A model generated the notes under the pieces. It was not told the origin of the DNA, ran no database searches, and saw only the letters and a list, made by a program, of their open reading frames with translations. A stretch of 64,000 bases of DNA from Gadus chalcogrammus (Eukaryota > Chordata > Actinopteri > Gadiformes > Gadidae), in assembly GCF_026213295.1 (NCBI RefSeq), contig NC_079416.1, positions 1,136,083 through 1,200,082 of the forward strand, read 5' to 3'. Below, one piece after another: positions 47,001 through 62,000 of the stretch (its first letter is position 1; every line of letters begins with the position of its first letter). The translations under genes and the position numbers were made by a program.

Positions 47001-50000
47001 AATTCTTTTTTTATTGTCTCAGGTTGTACCAGCTAGTGCATACAGTCTCTCCCCTGAGCTAGCTGCCACAGCCTGAACCGTATCGCGATAGCCACGGCAG
47101 CTACGTTAGCATTGTGACCTCATAGCAGCCCGACATAGTTTAGCCTCCTAATAAATCAAAGGAAAAAGGAGAAAGCGAACAATGAGCAAAGATCAAACAT
47201 GTAGGACGTCCAAGAAGGACGGCAAACTTTTGCTTTGGCCGAGATATCACGCTGGGAGAATGTCTGGTCCGACTGTGTCTTAGTCTGTATGAGTTTTACT
47301 GCTCTGTGCTCATCCCTGAGGAGCTCTGAGGGCGCCTCTTTCCTTATTGGTTTGGGAAATCAATCCTTTCTGTCAATCACCGGTGATTCAATGCAACACT
47401 GAAATGTAGGAGGGAGGAGCAGAGAGGGAGGGTGGAGGGAGGGAGGAGCAGAGAGGGAGGAGGAGAGAGGGAGGGAGGAGGAGAGAGGGAGGAGGAGAAA
47501 GGGAGGGAGGAGGAGAGAGGGAGGGAGGAGGAGAGAGGGAGGATGAAGGATGGAGCAGGGAGGATGGAGCAGAGATGGAGGCTGCAGGAAGGGAGGGTGA
47601 GGGAGGAGCAAAGAGGCAGGAGAGAGTGGTCTTATACTCCCACTCTCTCAGAGAGGGAGTATAAGACAACCACTACAGATGGACTGGGGGATTTCTATCT
47701 ATTAAATATATACTTAGGAGCAGGTCCCAACATACCGGTCTACTTCTGCCTTAAGTTGCAGACTCTCTTGCTGCAGGAGCCGATTATTTTCCACCTCCTG
47801 GTTTAGCTCTTCCTTCTCTTTCTGGCCACGCCCCTCCTGTGCCTCCCACTTCTCTTTGTGCTGCAGTAAGGAACAGTACCTTTGGTTGGAGAGATGAGGG
47901 GAAAAGGAGAATAAAGGAGAAATCTTGAATACAAGCAAAGCAATTTTTAAATGAATTTAATTAATTAACCTGAATAAAGAGTGCTTAATTTAACTGAACC
48001 TAATAAATCAAGTTAATACAGCGGTCGCTAGATCTTAGGATTAATGCCTCTGGAATCTAATTTTATCACATAATTACACTTACAGAATATAGTGCAGTAC
48101 AATTACTTGCCAACAGGGGCTCAGAACAATGTAGAAACCAAATTACAACTACAGAATAACTAGCCACGTGAGACCATCCTGATCTCACATTCTGTGTCTC
48201 TCTGCAGAGTCTGTCTTTGAGTCCGTTCAAAGCCTTTTCCAAAAATGTGAAAACGAAAGTGGCCACATTGGTTTGGCTCATGACGAACAAGGACCACTGC
48301 ATTTCACCCAAAGAAAATACAGAAATGGGAAGTTCAGATCTATGGAACAATCAAAACCGTCAGAAATAAACTCAATAACGATGTTAAAAGACATACAAAA
48401 AATACACAGAAGTTGGTTTTGGGATTATAATCAGTTTCGGATTATAATCAGTTTTTTTAAGTAAAGGTCTACTCGCGTTACTTGGGCACGCAAACCACAA
48501 ACTTTTCTCGCACGAGTGATTCAGCATCAAGCGAAATTCTAGGGGGAGTTGAAATGATTAAACTCAAGCGAATTCTGAATTTGCATGCTTCGAGTAGAAT
48601 GCCCTGTGGACTCACTTGTTGTGCAGCGCCCTGTGCTCGCCCTCCAGTGCCCTCTGCTTGACCTTCAGGGCGGCGTGCTGGCTGATGAGCTGCTCGTACT
48701 CGTGTGCCTGCCGCTCGTGGACGTTGAGCAGACGCTCGTGGTCACTCAGCACGTTCTCACGGCCCTGCCACGCTTCGTCGCGCTGACGGTGCCACGACTC
48801 CACCTCTGTCTCCAGGGCCACCACCTGCCCCTGAAGCACTGCATTCTGGGCCATGAGGGAGGCACTCTGTGAGGAGAGCGTGGAGTTCTCCACCTGAGAT
48901 CACATGGGGCATAAACATTTAGCACAACAAATGTAATGACCTATACTAATTAACTATTGGCATTATGATATTAGGGGCATTCGGGCAACCCTGAGTTGCC
49001 AAAACGAAATAATAACTTCACAGCGTGTCTTTTTACAATTTATTTGTTACGAGCATTCGTAGTGTTGATCAACGGAGAAATAGTCTGCCAAAGATGTTGA
49101 GGTCGCTTAGCAACTGAGATCTCTGGAGTTGATAAGTTACCGGACTACTTGCGGAGTGATACGAAAGACAGCAAAAAGTCCACTTTCCTTGACAGCGGTC
49201 AATTATACTCAGCAAAGGTGAATTATCAAAGATAATTCACTGCTGGAAGTTGTGAAGGGCCCATGCAAGTGAACGGAGCGTTCCACGGCACTGAGAAGAG
49301 CCGTGTAATAAACGGTTATATTTGATACGGCTGTGTGACTTTGGGAGTGTGTGTGGATGATGGCTGGTTTAAGCAGCCTCACTTGGCCCGAGTCAGACTG
49401 ATTGGACTCTTGGGCTGGGTGAAGTAGCACACCTGTTAAAGGGGAAATCCAGTGTTAAATGGATCTGGGATATGTTCAGTATGATAACGAGTTTGAACCT
49501 TCGTTGGGTAGCAAAAGACGGATGTAGGGCTGTACACGTGAACAAAGGAACTGAGTGAGTTCTGTGTTCGTCAATCGACTTACGAGTCTTACAAACAAGA
49601 TGGTGTTGACGGGTGGACTACTGAAGGTGTAAAATCTCCTTTTTAATAAACCTGTACACTTTTTTGCTCCTCAACGAACGTTCAAATTTATTTATCACAT
49701 AGCCTGCATTAATGGAGTCATTTTGTAGCTTTTATAGCTGCTAGGCGTAAAGGGTTTAATGTTCAAAGGGGGATTTTTTTGGGTGGGGGATGAGCCGCGG
49801 CGGGGGTCGTGATCGTGATTTCCGGTCAGTGCACCATGGAGTATTTGATTTCAATAATCATTCTCTGCAGTATCAATTCACAAATAGCAGCTGCGCTTTC
49901 TCACTCTCTTCTCTCAGACAGCGACTTAAAACACACATAGCAACAGCGCCTCATAGCCCCTAGCAGTGAACCAGTCTCAATGCTGTGTGACGGTGTTAGC

Positions 50001-53000
50001 TAAGAGTTAGCCAACACAGCTAGCATTTCAAGTGCAGCGCCTCCACGACCGGTTTTGGTGGAGAAGGAAAACGGCAGGAGTGCCGTTTAAAATAACTTTA
50101 GATTTGAGGCAAATAACCAAAACGCATGTTTACTCATATGCAACAACAAGTTTTCATTAAAAAAAATGTTTTTTCTAAAGTATAAAATGATCTAAAAACT
50201 TAACTCATTCTCAGTGTATAGATCAGACAGTAGGGCAACAGCCTGAATGAAAATAAGCACCACCTGTAAAATAACTTCCTGCTTAGCACCCTGGAGAGGC
50301 CATGTTACTGTCCTCCAGCTGTGGAGGTATTGTGGCATCCCGCCACTTAAACCTCGGCCCGGGCGGGTCCGAGGTGGGTTGATTGATGGCATATACCACC
50401 GCCACCCACTGAGTGGCGACGAAGAGCATCACTGTCTCCCCAATCAGCGAGATTGGGGGACACCTGGTCGGTGGAAGAGGAGCCATTTTAAAAGGAGCAC
50501 GAGGTCTGACATTTGGGAGACCAGTGCCGTGTTCCAATACCCGTACTTCCATGAGTATACTTAAAGGAAGTACACTATCCGTACTCACTTGAGTACGCTA
50601 ATTTTTTAGATGTGAGTGCTGTTCCAAATCGAGTACTCTGTGGTGCACTTACCGGAAATGACGATCACGACTGCCGCCGTGGCTCCTCCCCCGCAATAAA
50701 CATCCCGCTTTGAACGGTGAACTCTTTACGCCTAGCAGCTATAAAAAGCTGTAAAAAAATATAAAAACTACAAAATGACTATTAATGCAGGCTATGTGGA
50801 AAATGCGCCGACTTTGGCTCAGCCTGGCTCCGCCTCTTCCGCTACGTAGCTAAGATGGCTGCCGTTGAGTACGGGGAGTGTCCTTCGATCCACACTTCAC
50901 GATTAGCCCGTTTTGAGTACGGCATCCGGGTCCTTGAAGTATACTTCTTTTCGCCGGATCTGAATTGGAACGTACTGTTTACTCAAATTTTGGCTAGTAA
51001 GTGCGGACAGTACGGGTATTGGAACACGGCACAGGAACGGGAGCGAGGAAGTAGGAAGCGCTCTGGTCCGAGAGCGACTAGAGGCCCACGGAGGCCCTAG
51101 AGACCGCGATTAGTATAATCTGTCTAAGATCTATGCAATAAATGCAGAGTGCGGCTTAACCCTCACTACCACGTGTGATTCGTACCTGGAACCCGGCTCA
51201 TTGGGGTAACGGGTTGCCACAGTATCCTCTACAGACTTTGGGTATGTGATAAAAAAAAAAAAGGTATCGTATCGAAGTTAGAAAATCTAGCATTGGGACA
51301 GCACTACTCTACAGTAAACACCAGCACTACTACCTGTAGTCTGGCCGTCTGTGTGTGCAGGCTGGTGTTCTGCTCCTGCAGTGAGACGGTGTGTCTCTGC
51401 TGGGCGGCCATCTGACTGTTGAGGGAGCTATTCTGGTTGTCCAGCTGCTTCAGCTGCTCCTTCAGGAGGCTGCTCTCCGTCTGCAAGGAGGAGTTCTGGG
51501 GGGAGGAGAGAGGTTCAGGTTAAAGCGGGATCAAAGTTATTCAAATGTGACATGGCCCATATAAACTGAGACTGGTTCCAGTGGGTATTTAGCTTTGTTA
51601 AAGGGCCCTATAAAGCACCAGGTGTGATCTGCCATTACAACCGTTGGAAAATCTGCCTTCTCCTTTGACTTAGTGACATCACAAGTGAAAGATGCATGAT
51701 GGATGGATAAGTAACATTAGCTATAGTCCATTTGGTAGGCTGGAAGACTGATCTATCCAGCATACATCTAGACCAGGGGTGCCCAACCAGTCGATCGCGG
51801 TCTACCAGTAGATCGCCGACAGATCCCAAGTCGATCGCGAGGGGTGAAGAAAAAAAAAAAAAAAAAGTTTTTTTTTTTTTTTTTATGAAATTAAATTTGC
51901 GCGGGACATATACGCGCGGTAGCGCATGTGCTGTTAACAGCAGTTGAAAGCCGTCAACAGTAGTTACACACTCCTAAACGTTGGCATGGCTGAGGGGAAA
52001 CAAGCTAAGACCTACCATTTTCACCCTGAGTGGGAGGAAGATTATTGATTATCGTTGAGAAGGTGCCGTGCGCAGACGGAATGAAACCCCCACTGAAGTC
52101 CGTAGGTTCACGATACAACCCCCCCCCCCCGTCAACAATTGTTCTCTACCCCCCCCCCCCCCCCCCCCCCCCCTGGCTTGAAGGTAGGTTTGCTGGTAGA
52201 TCTCGTAGATCTACTTGAAAAGTAGATCTTGGGTCAAAAAAGGTTGGGCACCCCTGATCTAGACGGACAATCCCAACTGATGTCTTTAAGGAAGAGGGAA
52301 GGGGAGATTTTCAAACGGCTTGAAATGGCTAATCACACTCACACTTGGTCAGATAATAGGGGCTCTTTAAGACTAATATATATATAATATATATATCAGT
52401 GGAGGCTTCTCCATTAAGGAGGGGGAGGAAGATTCAATTCAATTCAATTCAAATTACTTTATTTTTCCGTTAGGAACTTCAGATGTGGAGGAGCAGCAGG
52501 GTGTGTCCATACCCAACAGTACATACAATAAACAAAAGAAAAACACGCACACACTCGCAAACATACACCATCAGCCCTGCAGAAAATAAAAATAAAAATC
52601 CTTGCCTAAGCCTAATAAATAAATAGTATTATTACCTCCATAGTGGAGGATGAATAAATAAATAATTTAAAAAGATTCCAGGTATTAAAACAAGAGGATA
52701 CAGTTCAAGGAGGGGTTAAACCATTCAAGAGTCTTATGGATGCCGGGACAAAACTTGACAGAGCTCCGTTTGTCCTTACTGTAGGGGCTCTGTATCTGCG
52801 GCCTGAGGGTAAGAGGGAATACTGGCTGTGTAGAGTGTGTGTGATGTCAAGGGTGATTTGTGTTGATTTCTGCTTAGTCCTTTTGTTGTATATATTGATG
52901 AGGGATTCCTGCTGTTGTCCAATTATTTTGCTGCTCAGTTTGATGATTCTGTTTAGTGGGTTCCTATGGATGTTGGACAGTGCTCCGAACCAGGAGGTGA

Positions 53001-56000
53001 TGTTAAAGGTGATTATGGATTCAATGAAACATCTGTAGAATGCTGTCAGAAGGGATTGGTGGACCTGGAGTTTGCAGAGTTTACGAAGGAAAAAGAGACG
53101 TTGCTGGCACTTGGAGTGGATGATATCAGTATTTGTTTTGAAGTTCAGTTTGTGATCGATTGTTGTCCCAAGGTATCTGTATGTGTCAACCCTCTCTATC
53201 GGCTGGTTGTTAACAGTCAGAGTGGGGAAGGTGGAGGGGGCCTTATGGAAGTCTATAATTAGTTATTTTGTTTTGGTGATGTTGAGGTCAAGGCAGTTCC
53301 GCCTGCACCAGTCTAAAAAGGTGGCCAGCTCGGACTCTAACTGATCTAATAAGTTGGTGGAGTCCATGATGACAGTGTAGTCAGAATACTTGATGTATGT
53401 GATGTCTGGGTTTGTGCTTCTGCAGTCGTTGGTGTAGAGTGTATAAAGAACTGTTGAGATGACAGAGCCCTGTGGAGCACCTGTAGAGATCCTTCTGGAT
53501 GAGCTAAGGTGGCCGTTAACTCTCACTCTCTGGTGTCTGTCTGTCAGGAATGAGAGGACCCAGAGTATGAGGTGGGGATTGACATCCATCTGGCTTAGTT
53601 TTTGTCCCATTAGAAGATCCTTCAAGTGTCAAGATCACGTTGGTGCTGCTATCCGACTTTCCTTGCTAGGCACCATGCCTATAGATCAGGTTGTTTGAAA
53701 TAATGTTCTGGTTCTTTTACTAGTTTGTTACTCTGAATGCTCTGTTTGATATTGTGGAAAGGGTGTTAGTGAATGGCATCACTTTTGGTCTTGAGTCTTT
53801 TCTTAAAACAATTGTAACTGAAAATAAACGTAGCTAAATAACCTCCAATAACTTCAGTCATTGAGGGCAATGACCCAATGATAGGCCCAGATTTTTTTAT
53901 TTACTTTTACAAATCAAGAGTAGGCCTGATTTGACTAATGGGCTTTGCATCCTTTCCTTCGGCCCTTGTAGTCCAAGTCATGCTGCCCATCAGCTTTCAA
54001 AGTACAATGCTGCCACTGGTGGATTTCTATCAATTCACATAATTATCCCTCCCTGCTATTTTGTAGTTCATCAAAACACCCTGAAACAACTTGAGTCTCA
54101 CATACTTATGCCACCATACGCCACTAGCAGTGGCGTATGAACACGACAACAGTCTCGATTTTTGACGTATACCTACTGAATTCATAACAGCACAGGATAA
54201 AAACACATCTTTGATAACACATTTGTAAACACAACAAGAGGAAGCTCCGACACACAAGTGCGGCTGTCTTTTACACATTAACAATAACTGCTCGGAGCGC
54301 GATATGCGGAGCGCATGTCGTCCATGCGGACACAGCCTATATAAACGAACAATCTGTGAGGCCGACCTCCAACACGGCATGCTGCTCTTTTTATTCCTTA
54401 CGGAAAGAAAATTACAAGTAGTCTCGCAGCTCTCCGTTACCGTTGCAGCTGCTTCTGTCAGCCGTGCTGTATAAGTCCCCAAACAGGCTGCCCATCGCGC
54501 CCAGCGCAGCAGCAGACTTTTCTCCCTGTCGTGTGCGATCAGTGTCGGTCTCCGTTTCAGTGAGTTTGTGTGAGAGGCTTTCAGTCACGAGATGTTTCTG
54601 TGCAGGGGAAAGGTGGACTAACCGGGAGAAGCGGGGATCCAGGAGGGCCGCTTTATTGAGGAGAAGCCACTCGCCGCTCTCTTCTTTATAGCGCATTTTT
54701 ACAGTTCGAATGGAGAATTACACTTCGAATTCGAACTTTTCACCCCACCTTCGAACGAATATTCGAACTTCGAATAAAAAGTGACAGCCCTAATATATAT
54801 ATATATATATACACACTATACATCAGTGGAGGCTTCTCCAGTGAGGAGAGGGAGGAAGATCCTCCTTAACATTGTTGAGAATAAAAAATGCAGATTGCCA
54901 GGCTAATAATGAATTGATGCCCTTAAAAATGATTACTTTAATGCATATGCAAAGATATGTAATGTTCGTTTCCCTCGGTAAAAGGACATTAGCAGCCCCT
55001 ATCGCCTATTGACAATTACTTCAGGGAGGACGTTCCTCCCTCAGCCTCCATTGACCCCCATTCATTTGCCCAAAAGTGTTGGCGGCCGGTGAATAACATG
55101 GGGTTCAATGGGAGAGAGGAGGAAAGTCCTCCTCTGATTGGGTGGGACTAGCTAAGGCAGGGATGGGCAACTTTCATGATAAAGAGGGCCACATTTTTCA
55201 TCATAACCATCGGAGGGCCACATGACTGCACACTTCAACTAAACGTGAGCCGAGAGAAGCTACACAATTTTGAATTTGGTAGATATGATTTCCTGTATTC
55301 TGGTGCATTTTGGGGATGGCCACTACCTAAAAAATCATCCAGAATCATAACCTATGTACGGTATGTTAATTGAACCAACATACATTCATTGCATGTTTTC
55401 CATGCTCAAACAGCCACATGAATGGTCAGTATTTTTATCAGTGCAAAGGGCTCACATACATCATCATTCAATGAAGTCAAAAAAACTGAAAAACAGTGGC
55501 CCAACATTAAGTGCACCAACTCAATGAACTCAAACCCAACAAGCAGTTGTAGTAGTTGTAGTGGTGACTTAAGTGGATATCTTTAAAGAGCCCATGCCAT
55601 TAAAATCACATTTTTCCTGTTGTTTGTTAAATAACATAGGTCTGAATAAGTTTGTGAGCTGTGGTAAGTCTGAAATCTATGCAGTTTGTCTACTGAATGC
55701 AATAGGCAATGAAAGGAAAAAGGCAGAAGAAATGAGCCGATCTGGATAAGGTGACACTGTGACGTAGCGTTGTCAAACTATTATTCATGGCCCTGCCCAC
55801 TTGGTTGGTTCGTAACCACCCACAAGAATTCTGAAGGAGTCGTGATTGAGCTAGTGCTAAATGCTAATACGTGTATGGTAGTTGCTTAGTTCGTAGTAAC
55901 AGGCTAGTTACAGAATTTTGAATGCAATGGCAGAACGACATCGAAGTACATGAACTGCGACATGCTGCCTGCCGCCGGTTGCCGCGGCGCGAGGCACCAC

Positions 56001-59000
56001 CGCCGCGAAGCACCACCGCCCGGCAGCGGGCAGCCGGGCGGTGGTGCCTTGCGCCGGCAGCAGGCAGCAAGCAGCGCGCGGTTCTGTCTACTACAGATTG
56101 ATGTGGAAGTGGAAGAACCAGAGACGTCGGAGAACCCGACGAAGTCCTTTGTGATTCATTATATCGTCTGGACGTGCACACAGCTTTTGGCCGTGATAAT
56201 ATGTATTATTTGATATAGATATCTATGTATTATATGATATTATTTAGATATAGAGCTCCAGGACTGTAACGCAAGTGTTGTACACTTCCTTGTTATTTGG
56301 ATAACCGTTCTGCTGTTGGTGTGATGGCGCACGTCGGACTCTCGTCTATGGTATTTCTACAACTAGACCCGTAGTGGGGGTTATCTCAGCCATGGTTGAG
56401 AATTAATTGGGGGAAAGGAACTTTGGCTTTGACTCCCTGAAGTCATGAACCAGGACATGGAGGAGAAAGGGATTGTTGACCGTGGTCGTCTCCCGCCGGA
56501 GCCTCGCTGCCGATGGACCACCTCCTCGGCTTCAGGATGCGGTGATTAGCGCTGACCGCTGCCGAGGCGGCGGGAAGCAGGGCTCAAGCGGGATACATTC
56601 GCGGCCAACAATCCCTTTCTCCTCCATGTCGTGGTTCATGTAGCCTACTTCAGGGAGTCAAAGCCAAAGTTCCTTTCCCCCAATTCATTCTCAACCATGG
56701 CTGAGATAACCCCCACTACGAGTCTCGTTGTAGAAATACCAGAGACGAGAGTCCGACGTGTTATGCCATAACACCAACAGCAGAACGGTTATCCAAATAA
56801 CAAGGAAGTGTACAACACTTGCGTTACAGACCTGGAGCTCTGCTCTATATCTAAATAATATCATATAATACATAGATATCTATATCAAGTAATACATCAC
56901 GGCCAAAAGCTGTGTGCGCGTCCAGACGATATAATGAATCACAAAGGACTTCGTCGGGTTCTCCGACGTCTCTGGTTCTTCCACTTCCACATCAATCTGA
57001 AGTAGACGCGGTCGTTTGAGATTCATAATAACCTATCGTCTGGAGGCTCACACAGCTTTTGGCCGTGATAATATATATTATATATTATATGATATAGATA
57101 TCTATGTATAATATGGGTTTCTAAGAGCCATTGCGATACATCCACCGTAAACAGAGCGCATGGTACCGTGGCTACAAGCTGCTCAGGGCCAGGTGATAAT
57201 ATTATATATTATATGATATAGATATCTATGTATAATATGGGTTTCTACGAGCCATTGCGATACATCCACCGTAAACAGCGCATGGTACTGTCAGTGGCTA
57301 CAAGCTGCTCAGGGCCACACCCCCACCCCCCTCCTTGACCTGCCTTGACACGCCCACCGTATACAGAGCGCATGGTAGTGGCTACAAGCTGCTCAGGGCC
57401 ACACCCCCACCCCCCTCCTTGACCTGCCTTGACACGCCCACCGAAACAGCGCGTTTGGGGGAAGCTCAATGTGCGAATGTTTCGGAGTGACTGTAACTCT
57501 GCACCACGGCTGAATTTCGGGGACGTCTTTGAATACTGTGTTTGTGGCCCACTAATACCTATATTAAAGCATCATAAAATAGAATGGCATGGGATCTTTA
57601 ATGACTGATATCGTTTCTAAGCAAACTAGACGCATGGGTTTGCCTTCGAATTCTATGAATTTTTCTCATCTTTCTTGACCGAGTTTTCTGTAACTCGATC
57701 AATTATTATTATTCTTTTTTTTTATTTTTTTTATTTTTTTATTATGTGCGGGCCTGACTGAGTGAGGATGGCCCTGGCTGTGGAGCAGCCTGGGCCATCA
57801 ACGCCATCTTGTCTTTATGACTCGATAGGTAGATTGGCGAACGCAGAGCTTGCGTGTGGTTGACGGATGTCACAAGCTCTGTGTTTGTCAATCTACCTAT
57901 CGAGTCTTAAAGTCAAGATGGCGTTGAGGGGTTAACTGCTGATGGTATTGTGTGTATAAAATGTCCTTTTTTTATAAACAATCTGCACACTTACAATGTT
58001 ATCAATGCCTCGTTTTATATGTTAAGACCCTTATTATACTACCAAAGAAGAGTCGGGCTACCTCTAGCCCTGTAAGTGGTTTAAAATAGCGATTTAGTTT
58101 TTACCATGAGAAATGCCCCTATCGTTCCAAGTTTATAGCGTTTTGGTAGAATCGTCTGAAAACAGCCAACTTAAGAATGCGTATATATGCGCTTTTTTGC
58201 TCCCAAACAAACTTTCCAACCCGTTATCATACCAAACATATCCCAAATCCATTTAAAAAAAATCTCCTTTAAGCAGCCTCACCCGGCCCGAACGCCTGCT
58301 GGAACGCCTAAATTTCTCCGCTGAGATGAATAAAGTATATCTTATCTTATCATAAAGGATAGGATGAGAAAAAGGTGTGGTTTTTGGAGTGGATGAAGAC
58401 CTGAGCCGTACTGATGGTGCTGGGCTGTGAACGTCCTGTGAGACCACCCTGATCTTAGGGCAGTCTGGCCTCCATCATGTTGAAACCAACATTTAAAGAC
58501 AAAAAGTGAAGGGGGAGGAATTTAAGTTCATAACGAGTCAGGCCATGGATGGGCAGAAATTGATTTCCACATATTGGTGTGGCCTGTGATGCTCTCTTCC
58601 CAAATCTGGACAGAAGTTAAAAACATCATCTCCACTGAGTAAGGCCTTTGCGTCAGTCCTCTTTTAACGTCAGTCTTTGATCTATTTCAATTAAAACAGT
58701 TTAGATTGCTTCCCGTTCTGCGGACTGTGGCACAGTGCTCCATGAACCCCCTTTCGCTGGAGCTTATTGGCTCGTCCCCTTTTTGGGTTTTGAAAGTTGT
58801 TTTCAACGGGAGCCAGGACAGCTCTTCATGTGTCCTTGGAGATCAGGATGGTCCCACAGGGCTACGGCTTTTGCTGGTGCAGTTTGAAACACTGCTTTAA
58901 AGCAAATTGAACTGTAATTAAAGCAGAGGATACAATTGCCTTGACTTTGTCTCAACTTACGTTCTTCTCCAGATCAATAAGGTGGTCTTTCACCCGCAGC

Positions 59001-62000
59001 AGTTCGGCTGTGGCCGACACCTGAATCTGAGATTGGCCTACGGTCCGCGGCAGTAAGTTCTGGTTGCAGTTCTCTTCTTTCTCTTGCCGAAGAGACGACA
59101 CCGTCTGGCGAGTCTAAAGCACACAAACAGATTCAGTTATACACTAAATAAACTAAGTGGAAGAGGCCTCTTACTAGGCAGAAGAGGGCAACTATGGGAT
59201 GTATTAGAGAGAGGGACAGGTACTACCCAGTCTAGGTAGGGCAGCTAATCAGAACCTGGACAGGGACAGACAATCAGGTAATCACAAAGTCCATATTCAA
59301 AACCATAGCTAAAAATGGGTAATATACAGTAAGTAATAGTTATTTCCTTTTAGGTAAAATTTTTTTCCACTAACTTTATTTATATTCACTATTTCTTTAT
59401 TGTTATTTATTTAGCAAAAAAAAAGAAAAAGGTAGACCACTTCCCATAATCGAGATCACCAAAAGTAATGGCAACGTCAGTGTTGTGAGTGTTACATGGT
59501 TTGCTCATTGCTTACTGTTAGCATTACTAGCAACTACTAGTTATTACTAACTAACATTATTTATATTCACTATTTCTTTATATTATTTATTTAGCAGCTA
59601 ATAGTAACGGTCACTAGTCTGGTCAGGATTAACGTCCCAATGGGTAATATTGAGCCCCTCCCAGTGAGTGAACTAAATAACAGTGTTCTATGCCACTCGG
59701 ATTTAACTGGCGTTGCCACTGTGTGGTGTAAACGAATGTTGCTGGGCTGGCTGGTTGGTGCGATTGGGAGAGGGGAGTCCTGATAGAACGATTGTTGTTC
59801 AAAAAGAGCGAGCTGAGGGAAGCCAGCATGGACTACAGATATGTCCAGATCATTTGAAGCTAAGAGATAGTAGTTGAAATAAAGCACGTTGTGACCTTCA
59901 GTACCCTGAATCTGAGCATCACATTTGGGTTTTCTAGGTTGATTCTGAACTCAATCAAATGTATAAACAACTAGCAGCCTGTGGGCCCTATCTTGCATCC
60001 GGCGCAAGTGACTTAGTCACTGGCGCATGTGTCGTTGCTAGTTTACAACTGCCGCAGAGCGTTCTTTTCCCACCACCGCCACTCGCTGATAAAGTAGGGA
60101 TTGATCATGCGCCCCAAGGGGCGGTTCGGCGGAAGGAGGAGGCTTGTTCTGGCTTGTTCTTGCGCCGCGACGCAAGTGTCATTTATCCGCCTGTAAAATA
60201 GCGATAGCGCCGTAGAACCGCCCACAAAGCTACTTGCGCTTTGCGCTTCCCACTTGCGTTTCAGACCGTTAAAATAGGGCCCTGTGTGTGTTTGTGTCCT
60301 CACAGAGGTGAGCTCGGACCGCAGGGTGGTGTTGAGTGTGTTGCTCTCCTGCAGTTTCTGCTTCAAACTGGAGATCTTCTGCTCTTTGAGCTTCATGGTC
60401 TGCTGCACAGTCTCCTCCAGACGGGACTCCAACAGTCTGTACTTACTGGAATACATGATGTATATGATATACACAAATTCTATACACATTAATAAGTAAC
60501 ATTCAATGGCTTTCCGTTCATATATTATATCAACAATCACCCTATACAGTTAAATCACATAACGCAAATACCACAACAATCGAAAAGGTCTGTGCCTCCA
60601 ACCCATGCATCTTCCCAGACCCTCCCCTCTCCCCATCACAAAGGTTGTAGTAGGACCGTAAAGAGGTCATGCCTCTATTGAACAAGTTTTCGGGCTCTAG
60701 GGTCAATAATGGCGACGCTACTGACATTTTTGCTAAAAAAATATTTATATTATTATATATTATTTATATTATATTTTTTAAATAAGTATATATATTTTTC
60801 AAAACTAAAGGTTGCAGTAAGACCATAAAAGACCCATGGCCTATATGGAAAACGTTTTGGGGCTCTAGAGTCAATAATGGAAACGCTATTGAAATTGTTC
60901 CTAAATAAAAAATCCTCAAAAATAAGAAGAGATATATTTTTCCAAACTAAAGGTTGTAGTAGGACCATAAAGACCCCATGCCTCTATGGAACAAGTTTTG
61001 GGGCTCTAGAGTCAATAATGGAGACACTATACTTGTCTAGCAACGTACTGCGGCTGCTAGGTGCATATAGAGGGAACACTGAGATAAGCTTGCAAGCGTT
61101 ACCAAAACGCGCAACACAACCAAACACCTGCGGACTCATAGGATTCTCCTGTTTTGTGTGAGTTACCTGTCCTCCAGGCTGTGTTCCTGCTGCAGAAGTC
61201 TCTCCCGGTTCAGTCCAACCTTCTCCAGCTCCTGGTTCAGGCTCTCCAACTCCAGGTTCTGCTGCTGACCATTCAGCTTTTCAGAAACCAGCTCCTGTTG
61301 TGAGAGAGGAGGACAGATGGAATGCAGCCCCTACGATTCCCTCCTTCAGTCTGCGGCCTCAATAGCCCGTCTCCCCACCCCCAGGAGTAGGCTGGGGGAT
61401 CAGCGGCCCTGCACTTCTCCCCGATTGGGAGCATGCGCACTACCGTGTGTCGCTCGGTGACCCATGATGCATTTTGTTCTTCTTTTTACCAAAGAAGAAA
61501 TAATATAAAGTTGAAATATAACTCCATTCACACCATTCTAACCAGTAGAGCCATCCAGCTGCCCTTACCTCTCGGAGCGTCGCCAGGGTCCTCAGGTCGA
61601 TAGTGGCCTGCTTCTGGAGCTCCTTGCTGTCCCTCTCCAGCTCCTTCACCCTGACCGAGGCTTCTTTCAGCCGCTCCAGCTCCTTCCCCTGTGCCCCGCT
61701 TTCCTTCCTGGCCTTGGTCAAACACGCCTCCTTTTCCTCCAGCTCCGCCTCCTTGGCCTCCAGCTGATTGCGGAGCCGCCATGTCTCCTTCTCCATCCCC
61801 TTGCGCTCCTTCTCCGACTGCTCTAGGTCTGTCACGATCCTCCTCCGCTCCTCCTCCGCCTCTTCCCTCCTTCTCCTCTCCTCCCGAAGCTCGCCGGCCT
61901 CACGCCGCCTCGCCTCTCTCTCCTCCTGCCGCGTCCTCTCCGCCTCCTCCTTCTCGTCTTGGGTGCGCTCCAGCGCCTCTTCCAGCCGACACTTCTCTTG

